In this document: positions 7,470 through 11,291 of the stretch, one piece after another | Position numbering within the stretch: position 1 is the stretch's first letter | Layout of the letters: every line of letters starts with the position of its first letter | Assembly: GCA_024644125.1 (NCBI GenBank) | Contig: JAHELQ010000137.1 | Coordinates: 1-11,291, forward strand | DNA: 11,291 bases | Source of the DNA: Candidatus Aminicenantota bacterium | GTDB lineage: Bacteria > Acidobacteriota > Aminicenantia > UBA2199 | Reading direction: 5' to 3' | Made by a program: the position numbers and the translations under genes | The notes under the pieces: generated by a model | Told to the model about the DNA's origin: nothing | The model's database searches: none | Seen by the model: only the letters and a program-made list of their open reading frames with translations

Positions 7470-7518
7470 TATTCTAGCTCCTCACGTACACCTTTCACTA
7501 AACTAACAGTGCACGTAT

Positions 7519-7543
7519 ATGTTTATAATATAATCGGAAACAT
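7519..7543. promoter_or_regulatory. Dyad in the MerR-type promoter, candidate operator
   Basis: ATGTTT (7519-7524) and AAACAT (7538-7543) are perfect 6-bp inverted arms around 13 bp. The element covers the spacer and -10 of the minus-strand promoter. This is the placement MerR-family operators use, so autoregulation by the downstream gene product is likely but inferred. Confidence 0.5.
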
Positions 7544-7550
7544 TTGTCAA
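7522..7550 (-). promoter_or_regulatory. Near-consensus sigma70 promoter of the MerR/radical SAM operon
   Basis: Read on the minus strand, a perfect TTGACA (7545-7550) is followed after 17 bp by TATAAA (7522-7527). Transcription should start near 7515, leaving a leader of about 45 nt before ATG 7469. The 17-bp spacer is standard rather than the 19-20 bp seen at promoters that MerR activates, so repression is more plausible than activation here. Confidence 0.78.
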
Positions 7551-7570
7551 CTAAATACAAACTTTTTCTT

Positions 7571-7592
7571 AAAAAAAACCGGAACTCTCCCG
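7571..7592 (-). terminator. Intrinsic terminator after the STAND/TPR ATPase gene
   Basis: On the minus strand CGGGA (7588-7592) pairs with TTCCG (7580-7584) around a GAG loop with one G-U pair. A G and then a run of eight T (7571-7578) follow. The stem is short but the T-run is strong. It lies 36 bp past the TAA of the ATPase gene and 21 bp before the -35 of the next minus-strand promoter, as expected for a boundary between two transcription units. Confidence 0.5.
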
Positions 7593-7627
7593 TCAAAATC
7601 CCCTAAAAGCTTTATTGATAATAGAGT

Positions 7628-9721
7628 TTAGACTCCGGCAACCTCTTTGAAAATCGCCAGCAGACCAGCGGGAACCGTCTGATGGAACCGCGAGGTATCC
7701 TGATCGTTAACGTACGCTTTAAGCATGTGGAAAAAATTCTTGAATCCCTCGAGCTCAGGATTTCCCTCCGGAGCTTTGTCGAGAATCTGGTCGATGTAGG
7801 CCAGCGCGTGGGCTTTTTCCGCCGGGCTCTTGCCTTTGGCGGCCGCCGCCTCCAGCGCGGTGCGCCGTAGAAAGTCGATGGATTTCTGCTGGTCCTCTTT
7901 GGCCGGATCGAACACATCGGCGGGGATGCGGTACTGCTCCAGGATAGCGTTGAATTCCTCCAAATCCATGGCTTCCCGCACCTTCATCACCTCCCGCCGG
8001 GCGGCCCGGGCGTCGGGATAGCCCAACCGGGAATAGGCCGCAAAGGTCTTGAGGTTTGCAGTCAACGCCTCCTTTAGGGAGCCCATCTCAAAATGGATTC
8101 TGCCCAGTTGCGCCAGACACATGGCCGCGCCATTGATGTCCTTGCGATTGTTGTACTCCTGCAGAGCCTCTTCATAGTTCGACAACGCTTCGGACCACTG
8201 TTTTTCCTCAAAATGGATGCCGCCCAGTTGTTGCAAATTGAAAAGCCGAAGCGGCGCCTCGTCCAGTTGGCGGGCCAATTCGAGAGACCGTTCATAATAA
8301 TCCCGCGCCTGTTCTTTCTCTTTCTCGCGGCTATGAATCGCCCCCAATTGCTGGAGTAGAATCGCCTCGAACCTACGATCGCCTTTGCCTTCCGCCATTT
8401 CCAGCGCCCGCGACGTATGATCGACGGCTTCGTCACGGTTACCGAACAAGCTGTGCAAGAAGCCCAACCTCTGGAGGATCGTCATCCGGTTCTCCACCGA
8501 TGTATCGATGCCATCCAGTTGAAGCAAGAGCTCAAAGGCCAGTTGGGGAAAGCCTCTGGCCACCAGTTCTCGTTCCACCCGGAGGGTCAGCTCCGTCAAT
8601 CGCCGCCATTCCCCCGCCGCACGTAAATGAAGCAACGCCTCAATCTGAAAATCGATGGTGAGGATCGTCTGCTTCTCCACCTCTTCCAGCAAACAATCGG
8701 CCGCCCGCAGATGAAACCTTGCCAATTCCTCCGGCCCAATCCCCTGCATCGCAGCCTCCGCCACCGCCGGATGCATATGATAAACCGCCCGCAGATTGTC
8801 GAATTCGATGAGAGAGCACTCTTCCAGCGAGTCCAGGTCGCTCCTTTGAATCGAACCGTTCTCGATACCGTGTGCCAATACCAGATGGCGGGGCAATGGG
8901 AATCCATACACCGCAAAAATCTTCGCGATCTCCAGGAGTTCCGGCTTCAGCCCCGTTAAAAGAGCGTCGATCGAGCTTGCGATGGGATCTTCGACGAAGC
9001 CCGGGATCACGCCGAACAAATCTTCGAGTGCAAACTCCTTCGAGCCGAATTCGCGGCGCCCGATTGCGTCCAGCAATTCCAGAACCAGAGGATTGCCCGA
9101 CGCCGCCTCGAAGCAACGTTCGAGATCATCCTTCGGCAGCCTGTCTAGAGCCCCCCGGTGAATCAACGTCTCGAGGAATTCATCATGGGTGAATCCGGGA
9201 ATTTCCAGGTTATCCAGACCTTCCAGCGGCCTCTCGGAGGCGATGATGAACGCGCTCGATTTATATTGCAAAGACGTATTGAAAAATTCCACCATTTCTT
9301 TCAGGTTGGCATTGGCGATGAAACCTTCGGAATCGAGATTGCGATCGAAATCATCCAGCAAGAGAAGCACCTTCTCTTTGACGAAAAAATGTTCCGCAAA
9401 CCAGTACAACTTCTGTACAAATTCCATAGGCGAAGCGAATGTCTTTTCGGCGTCCGCCACTCCGGCGGCTTTGGCCTGCCCGGCAATAGCGTTGAGAATC
9501 AATTCTGCGCTGGTCTCCCCGGCCACCGGCGCCACCTTGTAGCCTTTTGCTTGCAGCATCGCCCCCATCCTGGCCAGGAGCGTCGATCTGCCGCTTCCCC
9601 GCGGGCCGGTCAAGACCACTCCCGGCATGCCGCGGTCCAGAATGCCGTATATTTTCTTCACCAGATCTTCCCGCCCGGTAAATTTACCGCCTATATCCTT
9701 TTTTATTAGTTTCAACGACAC
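7628..9721 (-). CDS. STAND-type P-loop ATPase with TPR repeats
   Basis: A 697-residue protein. Residues 12-20 (GKFTGREDL) match the entry motif of AAA_16-type domains. The P-loop is GPRGSGRS (39-46), in which Arg45 replaces the normally invariant Walker A Lys. Walker B is LLLLDDFD (119-126), a sensor-like strand FIIASERP follows (158-165), and GNPLVLELL (209-217) matches the GxP motif of STAND ATPases. Residues about 245-330 look like a winged-helix region. From about 410 to 570 there are around four TPR-like helical hairpins, such as LQQLGAIHSREKEKEQARDYYERSLELA. The C-terminal 120 residues are helical and unassigned. STAND proteins are nucleotide-dependent signalling switches with a repeat sensor; no effector domain is visible. 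GTG 9721 is chosen because GAGGAGG (9728-9734) lies 6 bp upstream. An in-frame GTG at 9763 lacks that support. The gene is divergent from the peptidase gene. Confidence 0.88.
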   Translation of the reverse strand: MSLKLIKKDIGGKFTGREDLVKKIYGILDRGMPGVVLTGPRGSGRSTLLARMGAMLQAKGYKVAPVAGETSAELILNAIAGQAKAAGVADAEKTFASPMEFVQKLYWFAEHFFVKEKVLLLLDDFDRNLDSEGFIANANLKEMVEFFNTSLQYKSSAFIIASERPLEGLDNLEIPGFTHDEFLETLIHRGALDRLPKDDLERCFEAASGNPLVLELLDAIGRREFGSKEFALEDLFGVIPGFVEDPIASSIDALLTGLKPELLEIAKIFAVYGFPLPRHLVLAHGIENGSIQRSDLDSLEECSLIEFDNLRAVYHMHPAVAEAAMQGIGPEELARFHLRAADCLLEEVEKQTILTIDFQIEALLHLRAAGEWRRLTELTLRVERELVARGFPQLAFELLLQLDGIDTSVENRMTILQRLGFLHSLFGNRDEAVDHTSRALEMAEGKGDRRFEAILLQQLGAIHSREKEKEQARDYYERSLELARQLDEAPLRLFNLQQLGGIHFEEKQWSEALSNYEEALQEYNNRKDINGAAMCLAQLGRIHFEMGSLKEALTANLKTFAAYSRLGYPDARAARREVMKVREAMDLEEFNAILEQYRIPADVFDPAKEDQQKSIDFLRRTALEAAAAKGKSPAEKAHALAYIDQILDKAPEGNPELEGFKNFFHMLKAYVNDQDTSRFHQTVPAGLLAIFKEVAGV

Positions 9722-9727
9722 CGTCAA

Positions 9728-9734
9728 CCTCCTC
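9728..9734 (-). promoter_or_regulatory. Ribosome-binding site fixing the GTG start of the ATPase
   Basis: GAGGAGG on the minus strand is 6 bp upstream of GTG 9719-9721. It falls inside the reading frame if the upstream GTG at 9763 is used, so it argues for the shorter protein. Confidence 0.75.
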
Positions 9735-9751
9735 GATTGTACTGAAATAAA

Positions 9752-9761
9752 GATAATTATC
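9752..9761. repeat. 10-bp perfect palindrome GATAATTATC in the divergent promoter region
   Basis: GATAATTATC is self-complementary and lies between the ATPase and peptidase genes. Read on the minus strand it also supplies a possible -10 (GATAAT, 9756-9761) with TTGAGG (9777-9782) at a short 15-bp spacing. It may be part of the ATPase promoter, an operator, or a chance AT-rich palindrome. Confidence 0.35.
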
Positions 9762-9778
9762 ACAATTTTCCAAAAACC

Positions 9779-9795
9779 TCAAGGGGAATCCTTGA
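9779..9795. promoter_or_regulatory. Dyad TCAAGG-N5-CCTTGA between divergent genes, candidate operator
   Basis: The arms TCAAGG (9779-9784) and CCTTGA (9790-9795) are perfectly complementary around GGAAT. The right arm overlaps the -35 of the peptidase promoter (9792-9797). The left arm overlaps the possible -35 of the ATPase promoter on the other strand. A bound protein could control both genes; this is inferred from position. Confidence 0.45.
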
Positions 9796-9821
9796 AAACA
9801 AAATTCAGAAACTGTTATAAT
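9792..9821 (+). promoter_or_regulatory. Sigma70-type promoter of the peptidase gene (extended -10)
   Basis: TTGAAA (9792-9797) and TATAAT (9816-9821) are separated by 18 bp. A TGT precedes the -10, giving the extended -10 TGn pattern. The predicted start of transcription, near 9828, gives a leader of about 30 nt that contains the AAGGAG ribosome-binding site (9847-9852). Confidence 0.7.
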
Positions 9822-9858
9822 TTCATGTGTTACTTGCAAAAAAATAAAGGAGTATTGG

Positions 9859-11277
9859 ATGAAAAAACTATTCGGAATTGTCTGTTGCGCAGTATTGATT
9901 GTTTCCTCGATCCTTGGTGCGGCGCCGGACGACAAAAACAAAATTCGTTACGAAAAAAGCAAGGAAGACCTGGTGATGAAAGAGATCCGGAACCAGGAGA
10001 AGACGCTTCAGGAAGAAAAAGATAAAAAAACCGCTCATATCAAAAAATGTTTCGCCGATAAAAAGAAGAAAGAGCGGGAAGAGCGGATAGTCATGACCAC
10101 GGATCTCACCGGAGTCTACCCTCCAAAATCCAAAAAGGACTTCAAACAGATGTTCCACTTCCCCCCACAGCCCCAGTACATGACCAGCACCTGTTGGAGT
10201 TTTTCCGCCACGTCCTTCTACGAATCCGAAATCTTCCGCCTCACAGGCAAAAAGATCAAGCTCTCGGAGATGTGGACCCCCTATTTCGAATTGCTGGCCA
10301 AATGCCGTCGCTACGTCGCCACCCGGGGCAACTCCTATGTGGCCGCCGGCGGCGAATCCAACGCCTTGCCCCGAATATGGAAGGCATACGGCGTCGCGCC
10401 ATTGAGCGCGTACACCGGATTGCTCACCCCCGAAGTCAAACACAACCATGGCCCCCTGATGAAAGAGATCCGCGGCTACCTGGACTATATCAAGGACAAC
10501 AATCTCTGGGACGAAGAGGGCAATCTCGATCACATCCGCCTCATCCTGAACAAACACCTGGGCGCCCCCCCGGCCTCGTTCGAGTATGAAGGCAAGACCT
10601 ACACCCCGAAGGAATTCCTCGATATGACCGGCCTCGACATGGACGCCTACTATTCCCTCATGTCCACCAGCTACTTCCCCTTCTACACCATGCAGGAATT
10701 CAAGGTGCCGGATAACTGGTGGCATAGCGAGGAGTATCTCAATCTTCCGCTGGAGACCTGGTACAAAGTGATCAAACAGGCAATGGCCGCCAACTACACT
10801 ATCATTATCGGCGGCGACGTCTCGGAACCGGGCAAATACGGCGAACACGACATCGCCTTCATCCCCACCTACGATATCCCGCAGGCCTACATCAACCAGG
10901 ATTCCCGCGAGTACCGAATCTACAACAAAACCACAGAGGACGATCACGGCATCCATATGGTGGGCCACACCCGCGTCAAGGGTAAAGACTGGTTCCTCAT
11001 CAAAGACTCCGGCCGTTCGGCGCGCCAGGGCAAAAAAGAGAACGACGGCTATTACTTCTACCGCGAAGACTACATCAAATTGAAGATGCTTACCTTCACT
11101 GTGCACAAAGACATGCTAAAAGAGATCCTGCCGAAGGTAAAAATCACGATGAAACCCTGCTGTGATAAAATGAAGGCCGACGGATGCTGCCCTGCCAAAA
11201 CAAAAGAGGCCAAACCCTGTTGCACCGTGAAAAAAACGGAAGACGCGAAAACTGAAGGCAGTGAGAAAAAAAAGTAA
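9859..11277 (+). CDS. Exported papain-fold (C1-type, bleomycin hydrolase-like) cysteine peptidase with Cys-rich tail
   Basis: A 472-residue protein. Residues 1-21 are a signal peptide (KK then a hydrophobic run ending SILGA); the Cys pair 9-10 lies in its core and does not form a lipobox. Residues 24-78 are a highly charged Lys/Glu helix, perhaps a propeptide. The papain-fold core follows. Gln106 lies six residues before Cys112 in TSTCWSFSATSFYESE, the exact papain Gln-Cys spacing. His363 in DDHGIHMVGH aligns with the catalytic His, and WFLIKDSG (378-385) aligns with the usual WxxxNSWG, so Asp383 replaces Asn. The 251 residues between Cys and His far exceed papain and approach the large insert of C1B bleomycin hydrolases. 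The tail (434-456) carries three Cys-Cys pairs among Lys. The start is supported by AAGGAG 6 bp upstream. It should act in the periplasm or outside; substrate unknown. Confidence 0.87.
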   Translation: MKKLFGIVCCAVLIVSSILGAAPDDKNKIRYEKSKEDLVMKEIRNQEKTLQEEKDKKTAHIKKCFADKKKKEREERIVMTTDLTGVYPPKSKKDFKQMFHFPPQPQYMTSTCWSFSATSFYESEIFRLTGKKIKLSEMWTPYFELLAKCRRYVATRGNSYVAAGGESNALPRIWKAYGVAPLSAYTGLLTPEVKHNHGPLMKEIRGYLDYIKDNNLWDEEGNLDHIRLILNKHLGAPPASFEYEGKTYTPKEFLDMTGLDMDAYYSLMSTSYFPFYTMQEFKVPDNWWHSEEYLNLPLETWYKVIKQAMAANYTIIIGGDVSEPGKYGEHDIAFIPTYDIPQAYINQDSREYRIYNKTTEDDHGIHMVGHTRVKGKDWFLIKDSGRSARQGKKENDGYYFYREDYIKLKMLTFTVHKDMLKEILPKVKITMKPCCDKMKADGCCPAKTKEAKPCCTVKKTEDAKTEGSEKKK

Positions 11278-11291
11278 ACACCATTTAATAC

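Noticed and set aside
9868..11106. Long antisense open frame (412 codons) opposite the peptidase gene
   Set aside because: It shadows a gene with clear papain-fold motifs and a signal peptide. The translation is a run of Val, Phe, Gly and Asp typical of antisense to codon-biased DNA, and no recognisable domain is present.
7628..11277. Anti-phage STAND (Avs-like) defence module formed by the ATPase and peptidase
   Set aside because: Defence STAND proteins usually carry a fused effector and act in the cytoplasm. Here the ATPase has none, the peptidase has a signal peptide, and no mobile or defence genes are nearby.
1..11291. tRNA, rRNA, CRISPR array, insertion sequence or riboswitch
   Set aside because: No cloverleaf, no regularly spaced direct repeats, no transposase or flanking terminal repeats, and all intergenic gaps are under 160 bp with no recognisable riboswitch core.

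Overview
The window (about 11.3 kb, moderately GC-rich coding DNA with short AT-rich intergenic gaps) reads as a chromosomal segment of a Gram-negative (diderm) bacterium. It encodes a large predicted outer-membrane beta-barrel with a signal peptide and an exported cysteine peptidase. The mix of a DUF5916 barrel, a cobalamin-binding radical SAM enzyme and a STAND/TPR ATPase is typical of uncultured Acidobacteriota/Aminicenantes or FCB-group genomes. That placement is an inference from gene content only. No tRNA, rRNA, CRISPR array, insertion sequence or phage gene was seen.

Layout. 1-783 (+): 3' part of a nitrilase-superfamily C-N hydrolase whose usual catalytic Lys position is Met. 873-3071 (+): DUF5916 protein with a CBM9-like N-domain and an outer-membrane barrel; its stop overlaps by one base the start of an MBL-fold hydrolase (3071-3838, +). 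3960-5267 (+): class I/II PLP aminotransferase with its own sigma70-like promoter. A convergent junction (5268-5305) follows, carrying two hairpins. On the minus strand, transcribed leftward, lies a two-gene operon: a MerR-type regulator with two tandem HTH domains (6744-7469), overlapping by 8 bp a B12-binding radical SAM protein (5306-6751). It is driven by a near-consensus promoter that carries a 25-bp dyad. Next on the minus strand is a STAND-type ATPase with TPR repeats and an Arg in place of the Walker A Lys (7628-9721). It is divergent from a secreted C1-type cysteine peptidase with a Cys-Cys-rich tail (9859-11277, +). The 137-bp region between these two holds a dyad placed over the -35 of the peptidase promoter.

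Working together. The window is a string of short transcription units rather than one pathway. Two linkages are well supported by the sequence: translational coupling of barrel and MBL hydrolase, and of the double-MerR regulator and radical SAM enzyme. The divergent ATPase/peptidase pair may share control through its intergenic dyad (inference). The best candidates for something undescribed are the tandem-HTH MerR plus B12-radical SAM operon and the set of genes with altered catalytic residues (nitrilase Lys to Met, Walker A Lys to Arg, peptidase Asn to Asp).
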